A DNA stretch of 64,000 nucleotides from Alcanivoracaceae bacterium. Lineage in GTDB: Bacteria; Pseudomonadota; Gammaproteobacteria; Pseudomonadales; Alcanivoracaceae. The DNA lies in contig JARGPU010000009.1 of assembly GCA_029210325.1 (NCBI GenBank), positions 1-64,000 on the forward strand, read 5' to 3'. Below the pieces are notes generated by a model that saw only the letters and a list, made by a program, of their open reading frames with translations, did not search any database and was not told the origin of the DNA. The position numbers and the translations under genes are program-made. Of this stretch, positions 45,422-56,466 are shown piece by piece. How positions within the stretch are numbered: the first letter of the stretch is position 1; each line of letters starts with the position of its first letter.

Positions 45422-46864
45422 TCAGGCGGTACCGCCAACGGTCAGTGCTTCCACACGCAGGGTCGGCTGGCCCACTCCCACGGGCACTGACTGACCGTCC
45501 TTGCCGCATACACCGATACCGCTATCCAGCGCCAGATCGTTGCCCACCATACTGATTTTCTGCATCACTTCTGCACCACTACCAATCAGAGTGGCGCCAC
45601 GCACCGGCGCCACAATTTTACCCTTCTCCACCAGGTAGGCCTCACTGGTCGAAAACACAAAACGGCCGGAGGTGATATCCACGGACCCACCGCCCATATT
45701 GACCGCGTAAATACCACGATCCAGTGAGGCGATGATTTCTGCCGGGTCGGACTCGCCAGGCAGCATGTAGGTGTTAGTCATACGCGGCATTGGCAAATGG
45801 GCATAGGACTCGCGACGACCGTTACCGGTCACGCCGACGCCCATCAAACGAGCATTCATCTTGTCCTGCATGTAGCCAACCAGCTTGCCGTTTTCGATTA
45901 ACGTGGTGCAGCTTGTCGGAGTGCCTTCATCATCGATAGTCAGCGAACCACGACGCTCCGCCAGGGTGCCATCGTCCACCACAGTACACAGGGGGGAGGC
46001 AACTTGCTCCCCCATGCGCTTGGCAAACATGGAGGTGCCCTTACGGTTGAAGTCACCCTCCAAACCATGGCCAACGGCCTCATGCAGCAACACGCCCGGC
46101 CAGCCTGGGCCCAGCACCACGGGCATGCTACCGGCAGGTGCTGCAATGGCTTCCAGATTGATCAATGCCTGACGCACCGCATCACGCACCCAGTCTTCCG
46201 CACGGCCAGACTCGGCCAGCCAGTCAAAGCCAAGTCGGCCACCACCACCAGAGCTACCTCGCTCACGACGGCCATTGCGCTCCGCAATCACGGACACACT
46301 AAGCCTGACCAGCGGCCGAACATCCGCGGCCAGAGTACCGTCGGTGGCCGCCACCAGCATAGTGTCGTGCACTGCACTGAGGCTCACCGTCACCTCGGAA
46401 ACTGCGGGGTCCAATGACCTGGCCAATCGATCAAGTTGCTGCAGAAACGTCACCTTGCGAGCTGACTCCCATGCCGGAATGGGATTGTGCCCGTGGTACA
46501 GGGCGCCGTGCTGAATGGCCTTCAGGGAGGGCCGTTTGCCGGAACCGCCATGGCGAACAATGGCGCGAGCCGCACCTAGCGCTTCACGCAGGCTGGCGAT
46601 AGACAGATCATCGCTGTAGGCAAAACCGGATTTATCGCTACTCACCACCCGGGCACCGACACCGTGCTCAAGATTATAGGATGCCTCACGGACAATGCCG
46701 TTCTCCAGCGCCCAGCCCTCGTGCTCACTGTGCTGAAAATACAAGTCTGCGTAATCCACCCCGGAACCACCGACCTCGCCGAGCAGGTTAGCAAGCTGGT
46801 CCACGTCCAGATTGGCAGGGTTTAGTAGTGTCTGTTTAGCAATTTGCAGTCGATCAAGATTCAC
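45422..46864 (-). CDS. tldD: Metalloprotease TldD
   Basis: TldD carries the zinc site of the TldD/TldE peptidase. The motif [11 protein letters not shown] provides the HExxxH ligands. Other blocks are [31 protein letters not shown] and [12 protein letters not shown]. The GTG at 46864 overlaps the end of the upstream hydrolase gene and gives 480 residues, the E. coli length; upstream extension to 47032 would only overlap that gene. darP converges on it. Confidence 0.95.
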   Translation of the reverse strand: MNLDRLQIAKQTLLNPANLDVDQLANLLGEVGGSGVDYADLYFQHSEHEGWALENGIVREASYNLEHGVGARVVSSDKSGFAYSDDLSIASLREALGAARAIVRHGGSGKRPSLKAIQHGALYHGHNPIPAWESARKVTFLQQLDRLARSLDPAVSEVTVSLSAVHDTMLVAATDGTLAADVRPLVRLSVSVIAERNGRRERGSSGGGGRLGFDWLAESGRAEDWVRDAVRQALINLEAIAAPAGSMPVVLGPGWPGVLLHEAVGHGLEGDFNRKGTSMFAKRMGEQVASPLCTVVDDGTLAERRGSLTIDDEGTPTSCTTLIENGKLVGYMQDKMNARLMGVGVTGNGRRESYAHLPMPRMTNTYMLPGESDPAEIIASLDRGIYAVNMGGGSVDITSGRFVFSTSEAYLVEKGKIVAPVRGATLIGSGAEVMQKISMVGNDLALDSGIGVCGKDGQSVPVGVGQPTLRVEALTVGGTA

Positions 46865-47699
46865 GTAAACCGTCCGGTAAGCTGACAGCGAGTCGCTGAT
46901 GATCATGGACCGGCAGGCGCCGGCGGATGTCGTGCATTTCGTCCAGGTTGATCTCCGCCACCAGCAGTCCAGGGGCATCTTGTAAAGTTCTGATCGGCTG
47001 TCCCCAAGGGTCAACCAGCATACTGTGGCCAAAGCTTTGCCGGGTTGGGCTGTGCCAACCGCATTGGTTCACCCCTAGCACGTAGCAGCCCGTTTCCACG
47101 GCCCGTGCGCGCAGCAGCAACTCCCAGTGAGCACGGCCAGTGACTTCGGTAAAGGCACTCGGATAGATCAGCAGCTCGGCACCCCGCTGGCGCAGCCTTT
47201 GCGCCAATAGCGGAAAACGCAGATCGTAACAGATCATCAAGCCCGTCTTCAGGCCGCCCAGGTCCGCCAGCACCACCTGATCTCCCGGCTCGAACTGATC
47301 AGACTCCTGATAGCGGCCATGACTGTCGCCGACCTCCACATCAAATAGATGCAGTTTGTCGTAGCGAGCCACCTGCTGGCCTTGCGGCGAAATCACCAGC
47401 AGGGCGGCGCGCACCCGTGGCGCTGGCACTGGCGCTCCGTCCGGGCGTGTTACCAGTGGCACACTGCCGGCCACCAACCAAACCCCCAGACGCTGTGCCG
47501 TGGCACTAAGCCAGTCAAGCAAGGCCTGGCCATGCAGCTCGGCCAACGCGCGATAATCACCACCCTGACAAAAAACATTTTCCGGCAAAACCAGAATATC
47601 CGGAGCAAAAAAAGGCACCTGATCAAGCAGCTCTTCGAGTTGCCTTAAGTTGGCCTGCCAATCGGCCCCTGCGGTGTACTGCACGCCAGCAATTTTCAT
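46854..47699 (-). CDS. Nitrilase-fold amidohydrolase (deaminated glutathione amidase type)
   Basis: This 281-residue nitrilase-superfamily enzyme has the catalytic triad E40 (LVLPENVF), K115 ([12 protein letters not shown]) and C157 ([11 protein letters not shown]). The motif [12 protein letters not shown]-like region and [17 protein letters not shown] are typical of Nit1/YbeM enzymes, which hydrolyse deaminated glutathione, a repair activity. It lies between yhdP and tldD and overlaps both neighbours by a few bases. Confidence 0.9.
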   Translation of the reverse strand: MKIAGVQYTAGADWQANLRQLEELLDQVPFFAPDILVLPENVFCQGGDYRALAELHGQALLDWLSATAQRLGVWLVAGSVPLVTRPDGAPVPAPRVRAALLVISPQGQQVARYDKLHLFDVEVGDSHGRYQESDQFEPGDQVVLADLGGLKTGLMICYDLRFPLLAQRLRQRGAELLIYPSAFTEVTGRAHWELLLRARAVETGCYVLGVNQCGWHSPTRQSFGHSMLVDPWGQPIRTLQDAPGLLVAEINLDEMHDIRRRLPVHDHQRLAVSLPDGLRES

Positions 47700-50600
47700 T
47701 GTTTGCCCCTGCGCTCTGACGTGCTCTGTTCTTCAACCTTTGGTGTATCCCAGCTACCCGTTACCCGATAGGTCAGCGATGTCATTTTTTCCAGTCGCTC
47801 GCCCCACAGCCGCTCGACTACAAAGATCCCGGCACAAGCAGCAGGCCCGGCAAGGCAACCAACATAAAGGTTCGACGACACTGGCAAGGTCACCTCCATG
47901 TAGTGGTCCAGAGTTTCCGCTTCAATATCCATTTCCCCGCGCAAACGTAGCTCTGCAGAAGGTGACTTGATCTGTAAGTTGCTGGTGCCAACCAGACTGC
48001 CATCAATGCTGAAATCACCACTAATTTCCTCGAATGCCAAACCTTTCTTGTACAGATCGGTAAAGTCGAGTCGCAGACGCCGGCTAACCGTGGCCATGTT
48101 AAACACACCGAGCACACGCAGCGCAGAGGTCTTCGAGTCTGTCTTGGGAATACGTCCTGGGCCGATGGCCACCGACGCCTGTCCCTGCAGGTTGAGATAA
48201 TCGAACTCCGTCGGGTCTCCGGCCCAGCCAAGGTCAGCTACTGCACGCGCCTCGTCACTTTCTATAAATGGATCCAAATCCCAACGACGCAAACTACGGG
48301 CCAGATTTCTGCTTTCCAGACTACCGACAAAATGGCTCTGCTCAGTGCCGTCCAGAAGCGTCCAGTCAACCTGCCCGCGAATGGCTGTGTTACGCCATAA
48401 GGCATCAATCTCGGCAATAGACACCCCGTCACCCAATGGACGCAGAGCAAACTGCCAGCGCCCCATATCCTCGCCTTCAAGGCTCAGCGCATCGATCTGC
48501 ACGTCCATCACAGGCATGTTGGCCGGATCAACTCTGTCTTGTGTCTCGACAGCAAAAGACACAGCACCGCGCTGCACTGACAACACCATCGGTTTTTCAC
48601 CACGGGCCCGATAGCCATCTGGAATAATCAGACTGCCAGCCAATGTCGGCGCCTCCAAGGCAACTTGCCAGCCGGCGTCCAGCGGCTCACCCTGCACCCC
48701 CGCCTCGGCCACTGGAAATCCATACACATCCAAACTACCGATCTGCATGTCGACAATGGGCCAGTCCATGCCGCTGTCATTGTCTGATTGCTGCAGGTAG
48801 TCACTCCAGTCAGACAGCTTTAGCTCCGCCAGCCGGCCTTCGATGGTCAAGCCACTGCCCACCGGAGGCTGCACCGCACCGCGGCCAAAGCGGATCCTGC
48901 CGGCACGCATATCGGCACCATCAAGCAGCAGCCGGGCTGACAAAAGGTCCTGATAACGCAGCACGAGATCAGAACCAATGTCTGTGCCGGTTAACTCAAG
49001 CCGAAAATCTGCCGAGCTACCTGCCTGCTTGGTAAACGGCGCTGGCAGATCAACAATCACCTGCTTAAGAGCTGACTCCACCAACAGTGTAACTGGTGCA
49101 CTACGCCGCCACGGCAGGGTCAACAAGCCGGAGTAGGCAAATTCGCCCGATGCTGGACTTAGCCAGCCAAGGTCAAGCCAGTTACGCAGCACCGCAGTAT
49201 CCACACTACTTCGCCATTTAAGCCGGGTGCTGCCGCCACTGGTTTGCACGGCACCGCTCAAAGGTCGCTGGAAAAGCTGTCCGGTGATATCCGGTAACTG
49301 CATACCTTCAGCCAGATCAAAGCTGAATGGACTCGCCAGCTCGCTGACCTGCAGCCGACGCTCCTCGGAGTGCAGGCTGACCCCGGCGAGCTTACCCTGG
49401 GCACGCACCACCGGATCCTGAGTGTCTGCAGCCAATGGCCAGCTAAGCAGCACTTGTCCCTGATACTGCCCGTCAATAACCTGCCAGTCGGCGACCTCGT
49501 CCGGCATCTGTTTTGCTAGTGGCGTATCGTGCAGGAGCATGCCGATGCTGCTGGCTGGGCCGTCCAACTGCCCTGACACAATCAGTCTGGGCACTTCATG
49601 ATCCTGTCGACTTGGAATATCTACCGAGGCGTTGCTAAGCGCAGAACCAAGCAGCTGGCCACTGACCTGACGGCCACTGATGTGTCGACCATCGATGAGC
49701 ACACTCGCCTTCAGCTCAGTAATCAACGGCCACTCCGGCAAAAAACGCAGTGTCATGTCATCGCTGATGTACTGCATCTGCAGAGTACGATCCTGCTGCC
49801 GGGCCGGGTCGATGACCACCGGCCCCTCATGCAAAAACTGGGCAAGATCGACCGTGCCAGCAACAAACGCCTGATCCAGCCATTGGGCTACTGCCGGGCT
49901 TAATTTGCCGCGAGGAATATAGCGAGCGGCGCCCTCAGCCCGGCCATCTGTGAGCGCCGCCAACAAGGTCAGCTGCGGAACAGTCTCCCGCTGCCAGCGA
50001 ACTCCAGCCAGCAGCTGGGCCCGAGCGTCGTCATTGATAACCTCCAACCAGCCAGTATCCACGGTAAGCTGCTCGCCGTCGTGGCGCCAACGAAATGCAC
50101 CCTTGGTAGCTGCGCTCAGAGGCCCATCGAACTGAGCAGGCAAACGCAGAGTCAGGTCTGGACTATCGAGCTGCCCATAGCCGGCTGTGGCATCCCCGCT
50201 AACCCAGCCAGACAGACCGCTAATACCAGGACGTCGCTGATCGGGCTGCAAGGAAACATCGGCAAAACGCGCTGATACGGTGTCGATCTCTCGGCCGCTG
50301 CCGCGCAACGAAAAACGCCGCAGTGTGCCAGCCGGGCGCAAGGCCTCCAGCTGACTACTAATGGTCAGCCAAAGGTTGTCCTGCTGCCAGGGAAGACGCT
50401 GCAGCAGACTGCTGAACGGCTCCAGATCAACGTCATGCAGGGCCATCTGCCAGTCCTGATTGCCAGACACATTCCAGCCCAGCGTCATGGCGCCAGGCTG
50501 CCAGCGGACCTGCTGATCCGCCAGCACTAGACGGGCCAGTTCCAACCGATAGCCCTCCCCGGCACTATCAAGCAAAGCATCGGCACTGAGTCGAGTCAGG

Positions 50601-51514
50601 TGCCACGGCTCTTGCAGTGGCTCACCACTCAGGGTCAAACCATCAAGTCGAACGCGTAGTGCACTCTGCTCCAGCTCGCCCCCCTGAATGGTCAGCCAGC
50701 CCTGCATGCCGCCGCTGAGCTCCTCTGGACGAATCGGCAGTGGCCAGCGATGCAGCAGCCAGGGCTCAGCATTGCGCAGCCCCACATCCAGATAGCCCCG
50801 ACCATTAATTTGCTCGCGCCGATAGGCATCGCCGCTCATGTCGAGACGCAGGTCAATGCGGATCTCCTGTGCGGCGGAGTGGGCCGTCATCGCCAGACGG
50901 TGACGCTGCCCGGAGCTCACCATAGCCAGATTCAGCTCGGCGATTTCCAGAGGCTTAGCGCCGGCCATTTCCAGCGTGCCGCGCACCTTCTCAATCTGAA
51001 TACGCTTTTGTCGATAGAGCACTTGCAGAAGCTTCTCGTGCGCCGGCACAGTGGAGTCGGCGGCAGAGCCGAAGGCGTCGATGCCATACAACTTCACCCT
51101 GCCATCTTCGTCCACCAGAACTCGCACATCGAGACCGCGAATCAGCAGTGAACGAGCCCGCAGTGTGCGCCCCAAAAGACTGGGCAGCACATCCACCGTC
51201 AACTCCACCCGCTCAAGCGTCAGCCCCGGATGCTCCGGGTCCGTGCCGGGAAGGTGCACATCATCAAGCACAAATACAGGGCTAAGGCCGGACAGGTGGC
51301 CGGAAAAACTGCCAATTTCCAGCGGTGTCTGGATGCGAGATTCAATCAGAGCTTCAAGATCAACTCGCCAGGTCGGCACCATGGTGAGCAATTGCTTTGC
51401 CACCACTACCCATATGGCAAGCAGCAAAAAACCGCTGGCGGCAAACCACCACAGTCGCTGTCTCAGCCAGTTGGCCGAACGACGTCGCCAACTTATGAGC
51501 ATTTCAGGTTTCAC
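47696..51514 (-). CDS. yhdP: YhdP family AsmA-like envelope protein
   Basis: YhdP is a very large inner-membrane-anchored periplasmic protein that forms a hydrophobic groove for phospholipid transport to the outer membrane, together with TamB and YdbH. A single membrane helix (WWFAASGFLLLAIWVVVA) lies near residues 24-45, followed by repeated beta segments (DUF3971) and a C-terminal AsmA-like part with GPGRIPKTDSKTSALRVLG and MEVTLPVSSNLYVGCLAGPA. The length is 1272 residues. The start is GTG at 51514 (AAGGCGAG upstream), overlapping the maf stop; the ATG at 51502 is an alternative. Confidence 0.92.
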   Translation of the reverse strand: MKPEMLISWRRRSANWLRQRLWWFAASGFLLLAIWVVVAKQLLTMVPTWRVDLEALIESRIQTPLEIGSFSGHLSGLSPVFVLDDVHLPGTDPEHPGLTLERVELTVDVLPSLLGRTLRARSLLIRGLDVRVLVDEDGRVKLYGIDAFGSAADSTVPAHEKLLQVLYRQKRIQIEKVRGTLEMAGAKPLEIAELNLAMVSSGQRHRLAMTAHSAAQEIRIDLRLDMSGDAYRREQINGRGYLDVGLRNAEPWLLHRWPLPIRPEELSGGMQGWLTIQGGELEQSALRVRLDGLTLSGEPLQEPWHLTRLSADALLDSAGEGYRLELARLVLADQQVRWQPGAMTLGWNVSGNQDWQMALHDVDLEPFSSLLQRLPWQQDNLWLTISSQLEALRPAGTLRRFSLRGSGREIDTVSARFADVSLQPDQRRPGISGLSGWVSGDATAGYGQLDSPDLTLRLPAQFDGPLSAATKGAFRWRHDGEQLTVDTGWLEVINDDARAQLLAGVRWQRETVPQLTLLAALTDGRAEGAARYIPRGKLSPAVAQWLDQAFVAGTVDLAQFLHEGPVVIDPARQQDRTLQMQYISDDMTLRFLPEWPLITELKASVLIDGRHISGRQVSGQLLGSALSNASVDIPSRQDHEVPRLIVSGQLDGPASSIGMLLHDTPLAKQMPDEVADWQVIDGQYQGQVLLSWPLAADTQDPVVRAQGKLAGVSLHSEERRLQVSELASPFSFDLAEGMQLPDITGQLFQRPLSGAVQTSGGSTRLKWRSSVDTAVLRNWLDLGWLSPASGEFAYSGLLTLPWRRSAPVTLLVESALKQVIVDLPAPFTKQAGSSADFRLELTGTDIGSDLVLRYQDLLSARLLLDGADMRAGRIRFGRGAVQPPVGSGLTIEGRLAELKLSDWSDYLQQSDNDSGMDWPIVDMQIGSLDVYGFPVAEAGVQGEPLDAGWQVALEAPTLAGSLIIPDGYRARGEKPMVLSVQRGAVSFAVETQDRVDPANMPVMDVQIDALSLEGEDMGRWQFALRPLGDGVSIAEIDALWRNTAIRGQVDWTLLDGTEQSHFVGSLESRNLARSLRRWDLDPFIESDEARAVADLGWAGDPTEFDYLNLQGQASVAIGPGRIPKTDSKTSALRVLGVFNMATVSRRLRLDFTDLYKKGLAFEEISGDFSIDGSLVGTSNLQIKSPSAELRLRGEMDIEAETLDHYMEVTLPVSSNLYVGCLAGPAACAGIFVVERLWGERLEKMTSLTYRVTGSWDTPKVEEQSTSERRGKQ

Positions 51515-52119
51515 TAGTTACGCTCGCCTTGCTGCCAAATTGGCACCTGCGCCTGCCGCAACAGACGGCCGGTCTCCGCCAGCGGCAAACCAACCACACC
51601 GCTGTAACTGCCCGTCAGCTGCTCAACAAATAATGCGCCGAAGCCCTGCAGCGCATAGCTCCCGGCCTTGTCCATGGGCTCACCACTGGACACATAGGCA
51701 CGGATATCCGCATCAGACAACGTGGCGAAATGGACCCGTGATCCACACAGCACATGGTCTATGCCTTTGTCGGTAATGACTGTGACCGCTGATAGCACCT
51801 GATGTTCACGACCGGAGAGCAATCCCAGCATCTGCCGGGCGTGCTCGCCGTTATCCGGCTTACCAAGGATCTGGCCATCGAATACTACTGAGGTATCTGC
51901 GGCCAATAATGCGGCTACACAACGCTCCTGCGCAGCTAGCCGCTGCCAGCCAACGGCGGCCTTCTCACTGGCCATGCGCCTTACATAGTGTTCAGGCGAC
52001 TCGCCAATTTGCGGGGTTTCATCGATTTCCGGACGCAGTACCTGATGAATCTGTACGCCAATGGAGGCCAGTAGCTGAGCACGGCGCGGAGAGGCTGAGG
52101 CGAGCCACAAGCGTCGCAT
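51514..52119 (-). CDS. maf: Maf-like nucleotide pyrophosphatase (YhdE type)
   Basis: Maf proteins hydrolyse dTTP, UTP or modified nucleotides and are linked to division arrest. The N-terminal LASASPRRAQLL, the basic/acidic PEIDETP block, LAADTSVVFDGQILGKP and the C-terminal YALQGFGALFVEQLTGSYSG-type segment identify the dTTPase/UTPase group. The ATG at 52119 overlaps the mreD stop (TGATG) and gives 201 residues. The rng gene that often follows is absent. Confidence 0.93.
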   Translation of the reverse strand: MRRLWLASASPRRAQLLASIGVQIHQVLRPEIDETPQIGESPEHYVRRMASEKAAVGWQRLAAQERCVAALLAADTSVVFDGQILGKPDNGEHARQMLGLLSGREHQVLSAVTVITDKGIDHVLCGSRVHFATLSDADIRAYVSSGEPMDKAGSYALQGFGALFVEQLTGSYSGVVGLPLAETGRLLRQAQVPIWQQGERN

Positions 52120-52601
52120 CAGCGCACCAGAAAACGCTGCCGAACCGTGCGCAGCAAGGCATAGACAGGGCGCCACAACAGGGCACTGGCAATCGCGCCA
52201 AGTTGCATCAGCAATGGACTATGATGAGCCCGCCCGGCGGCATCCTGAACCAGATAGGAAACCATGATGGACACGCCCACCAGCAGGAATATGACCAGAC
52301 TCTGCTGCATCGGCGGAAAAACCCGCAGCCGCTTATAAGCCGCTTGAGCAAGCCACGCCACCACCGCCAAAGCCAGTGCATGCTGACCAAGTACCGCGCC
52401 AACCAGCACATCCTGAAACAGACCTGTGAAGAACCCCCAGAACACACCGACCCGGTATGGCAGGGCAATGACCCAGTAGACCAGGACCAGTGTCAGCCAT
52501 TCCGGCCGGAAGAAACGAACAGGCTCTGGCCAGGGCAGCAGTGATACCCACGCGGCAATCAGTATGGTCAAGACGATAACGCCGCTGCCGGCGGGCTTCA
52601 T
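52119..52601 (-). CDS. mreD: Rod shape-determining protein MreD
   Basis: MreD is an inner-membrane protein of the elongasome. The 160-residue sequence has five to six membrane helices and the family blocks FRPEWLTLVLVYWVIALPYR and GVFWGFFTGLFQDVLVGAVLG, cut by short loops. The ATG at 52601 starts one base after the mreC stop; an ATG at 52613 would overlap mreC. The open frame up to 52712 overlaps mreC fully and is not needed. Confidence 0.92.
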   Translation of the reverse strand: MKPAGSGVIVLTILIAAWVSLLPWPEPVRFFRPEWLTLVLVYWVIALPYRVGVFWGFFTGLFQDVLVGAVLGQHALALAVVAWLAQAAYKRLRVFPPMQQSLVIFLLVGVSIMVSYLVQDAAGRAHHSPLLMQLGAIASALLWRPVYALLRTVRQRFLVR

Positions 52602-52602
52602 A

Positions 52603-53469
52603 TCACGGCCCATCGGCACCGCCCTCCAAGACTGGCGCCACTGACTGAGGCGCACCCGCCACCAGCAAGACATGGCTGGCACGATCAATCCATGCCGCCG
52701 GCCGTGCCTCAACCGTCATAAACGGTTGGCCGGGTTCATGGCTAATCGAAACCACCGTGGCAACCGGGTAGCCTGCCGGATAACGTCGCCCCAAGCCGGT
52801 ACTAACCAGTAGATCTCCCTCGGCGATCTCAGCACTGTCCGGTACATACAGCAAACTCAAACGATCCGGGTGGCCGGTGCCCGCCAGAATCGAGCGCACG
52901 CCACTTCGGTTCACCTTGACCGACAACGCATGCATAGCATCGGTAATCAACAATACTCGGGAACTGATCGCGCCCACTTCAACAACCTGGCCGATCAGCC
53001 CGTGTGCATCCAGTACCGCCTGCCCTTTGAACAGGCCTGCATCAGTACCCTTGTTGAGAATAAGTTCGTGGCGGTTAGGATCCGCCTCAATACCGATGAT
53101 CTCCGCCACAAGAACCCGGGCATCCAGGTTCGCTGAAGAGTTCAACAGCTCGCGTAGTCGGACATTCTCAGCCTCAAGCACAGCCAATCGCTGGGAGCGC
53201 TGCTCCAATACCAGCAACTGCCGATCCAGCCGTTCATTTTCTTCCAGCAACTCGGAGCGCGAGCGGGTCTGGCTGCGAATACCTGACAGCAAATTGCCCG
53301 GCAGGTTGGCCAGATAATGAATGGGGCCGGTGACAAAACTGACCGGATAACGCACGGTTTCGCCCCAGGGGCTACGCTGGTCAACAAGAATCAGAATAGT
53401 GGACAGCACGATAGCCGCCAGCAGGCGGTAACCGGAACGACCACTGTTGTCGGAGAACAGACCGGCGAT
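52603..53469 (-). CDS. mreC: Rod shape-determining protein MreC, probable ATC start
   Basis: MreC is the bitopic scaffold of the elongasome. After one membrane helix come a coiled coil (LLEENERLDRQLLVLEQRSQ and following) and the periplasmic beta domain (HELILNKGTDAGLFKGQAV). The first standard start, GTG 53409, would cut the membrane helix GYRLLAAIVLSTILILVD in half. The frame is open upstream, and an ATC at 53469 has GGAGG six bases before it and restores a short cytoplasmic end (AGLFSDNSGRS) plus the full helix. No ATG, GTG or TTG is in frame before mreB ends. Confidence 0.85.
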   Translation of the reverse strand: MAGLFSDNSGRSGYRLLAAIVLSTILILVDQRSPWGETVRYPVSFVTGPIHYLANLPGNLLSGIRSQTRSRSELLEENERLDRQLLVLEQRSQRLAVLEAENVRLRELLNSSANLDARVLVAEIIGIEADPNRHELILNKGTDAGLFKGQAVLDAHGLIGQVVEVGAISSRVLLITDAMHALSVKVNRSGVRSILAGTGHPDRLSLLYVPDSAEIAEGDLLVSTGLGRRYPAGYPVATVVSISHEPGQPFMTVEARPAAWIDRASHVLLVAGAPQSVAPVLEGGADGP

Positions 53470-53503
53470 GACGGGCCTCCGCGGCAGCCGGGCGGGCGCC
53501 CGG

Positions 53504-54568
<1,065 letters not shown>

Positions 54569-54605
54569 TCAAGCGAAAGACGGGTAGTCCCGCCATAATC
54601 GCGCA

Positions 54606-54634
54606 ACTCTAGCAATGGCATGGGGTTTCGGCAA
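54606..54634 (-). promoter_or_regulatory. Promoter of mreBCD
   Basis: On the minus strand TTGCCG (54634-54629), 17 bases, TAGAGT (54611-54606), with TGC before the -10 making it extended. It lies 58 bases before the mreB start. Confidence 0.6.
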
Positions 54635-54715
54635 GCAAACAGGGGCCCAAGGGGTGCCGGGCAGATCGCAGATATGGTAGTTTTGCCGCCTTTCCCGCCC
54701 CTGCCGGAGACCCTC

Positions 54716-55003
54716 ATGGCAATTGATCAGGACACTGTGCTCAAAGTGGCCCATCTGGCCCGCCTGCACGTCAGCGCCGAGCAGAGTCAGGCCCTTGCTG
54801 GCCGATTGAGCGACATTCTCAATATGGTGGACCAACTGCAGCAGGCCGAGGTCGACAATATCGCCCCGCTAGCCCACCCCCTTGATGTCAGCCAGCCGCT
54901 GCGTGAGGACGTTGTCCAGCCCGCGGATCTGCGCGACCGTGTCCTGCCGCTTGCGCCAGCCAGTGAAGGCAGCTGTTTCCTCGTACCACGGGTGATCGAA
55001 TGA
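54716..55003 (+). CDS. gatC: Asp/Glu-tRNA amidotransferase subunit C
   Basis: GatC stabilises GatA in the GatCAB enzyme that amidates Glu-tRNA(Gln) or Asp-tRNA(Asn). The 95-residue sequence shows [32 protein letters not shown] and a C-terminal [11 protein letters not shown] with an arginine-valine tail. The ATG at 54716 has GGAGA six bases upstream. Its stop overlaps the gatA start. Confidence 0.95.
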   Translation: MAIDQDTVLKVAHLARLHVSAEQSQALAGRLSDILNMVDQLQQAEVDNIAPLAHPLDVSQPLREDVVQPADLRDRVLPLAPASEGSCFLVPRVIE

Positions 55004-56466
55004 CCCTGCATAAACATACTCTGACCGAACTGAAGGCACTGCTAGATGCCGGCAAGGTTTCAGCGCGCGAGCTGACCGATACTTTTCTTGCTCGCATAGA
55101 GGCCTTGGACGGCGAGCTAAACAGCTTTGTCACCGTTACCGCCGAGCAGGCCCGCCGTGAAGCGGATGCCGCCGACGCGGCACGCAGCAAGGGCGACACG
55201 GGCCTACTCAATGGCCTGCCAATTGCCCATAAAGATATTTTTTGCACTGATGGCGTACGCACCTCCTGCGGCTCGCGCATGCTGGACAACTTTATTTCGC
55301 CCTATGACGCAACAGTGGTGGAAAAAATGCGCGCCGCCGGTGCCATCATGCTTGGCAAAACCAACATGGACGAGTTCGCAATGGGCTCATCCAATGAAAC
55401 AAGTTTTTATGGCCCGGTAAAAAATCCATGGGACTTATCCCGCGTTCCGGGCGGCTCGTCCGGTGGTTCTGCTGCTGCGGTGGCGGCCCGTCTAGCGCCA
55501 GCGGCCACGGGCACCGACACCGGCGGATCAATTCGCCAACCGGCGGCGCTAACCGGCATTACCGGCCTTAAACCTACCTATGGCACCGTATCCCGGTGGG
55601 GCATGATCGCTTTTGCCTCGAGCCTTGATCAGGCGGGACCAATGGCACAAAGCGCCGCAGATTGCGCCTTGATGTTGCAAACCATGGTCGGCCATGACAG
55701 CAAGGACTCTACTAGCCTGGATCGAACAACGGATAATTATCTAGCCGATCTCGACAAACCACTGGCCGGCCTCACAGTCGGTTTGCCGGAAGAATTTTTC
55801 CCGGCGTCGCTGGATGATCGTATCGCCGAGCTGACCAGGGAAACAGCACGCGAACTGGAGCGCCAAGGCGCCAAGGTGGTGAGCGTATCGCTGCCGAGCG
55901 TGAAACTTTCCGTGCCAGCTTATTATGTAATTGCGCCCGCTGAGGCGTCATCAAACCTGTCACGTTTTGATGGTGTTCGCTACGGCTATCGCTGCCAGGA
56001 TCCGGTCGACCTGATGGACCTTTACAAGCGCTCGCGCAGTGAAGGATTCGGCGATGAAGTGCAGCGCCGCATTCTGGTCGGCACCTACGCTCTGTCCCAT
56101 GGCTATTACGACGCCTACTACCTGCGCGCGCAAAAAGTACGGCGTTTGATCAGTGATGATTTCGCTCGGGCTTTTGAAAAAGCCGATGTCATTCTTGGCC
56201 CCACTTCGCCGGAAGTTGCCTTCCAGCTAGGCGCCAAGAAAGATGACCCAGTGACTATGTATATGGCCGACGTATTCACTATTGCGGTGAACCTTGCTGG
56301 TCTGCCAGCACTTTCGATGCCCGGCGGCATGATTGACGGCCTGCCCGTCGGCGTGCAATTGATTGGCAACTACTTTCGTGAAGGACAGATTCTCAACGTG
56401 GCCCACCGCTACCAACAGGCCACTGACTGGCACCGTCAGGCTCCGGCCTTCGGAGGTGAGAAATGA
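55000..56466 (+). CDS. gatA: Asp/Glu-tRNA amidotransferase subunit A
   Basis: GatA releases ammonia from glutamine for the amidation. The amidase triad is K78 (LPIAHKDIF), S153 ([13 protein letters not shown]) and S177 ([11 protein letters not shown]). At 488 residues it has normal length. Overlaps by four bases join it to gatC and gatB. Its presence means at least one of Gln-tRNA or Asn-tRNA is made indirectly. Confidence 0.97.
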   Translation: MTLHKHTLTELKALLDAGKVSARELTDTFLARIEALDGELNSFVTVTAEQARREADAADAARSKGDTGLLNGLPIAHKDIFCTDGVRTSCGSRMLDNFISPYDATVVEKMRAAGAIMLGKTNMDEFAMGSSNETSFYGPVKNPWDLSRVPGGSSGGSAAAVAARLAPAATGTDTGGSIRQPAALTGITGLKPTYGTVSRWGMIAFASSLDQAGPMAQSAADCALMLQTMVGHDSKDSTSLDRTTDNYLADLDKPLAGLTVGLPEEFFPASLDDRIAELTRETARELERQGAKVVSVSLPSVKLSVPAYYVIAPAEASSNLSRFDGVRYGYRCQDPVDLMDLYKRSRSEGFGDEVQRRILVGTYALSHGYYDAYYLRAQKVRRLISDDFARAFEKADVILGPTSPEVAFQLGAKKDDPVTMYMADVFTIAVNLAGLPALSMPGGMIDGLPVGVQLIGNYFREGQILNVAHRYQQATDWHRQAPAFGGEK

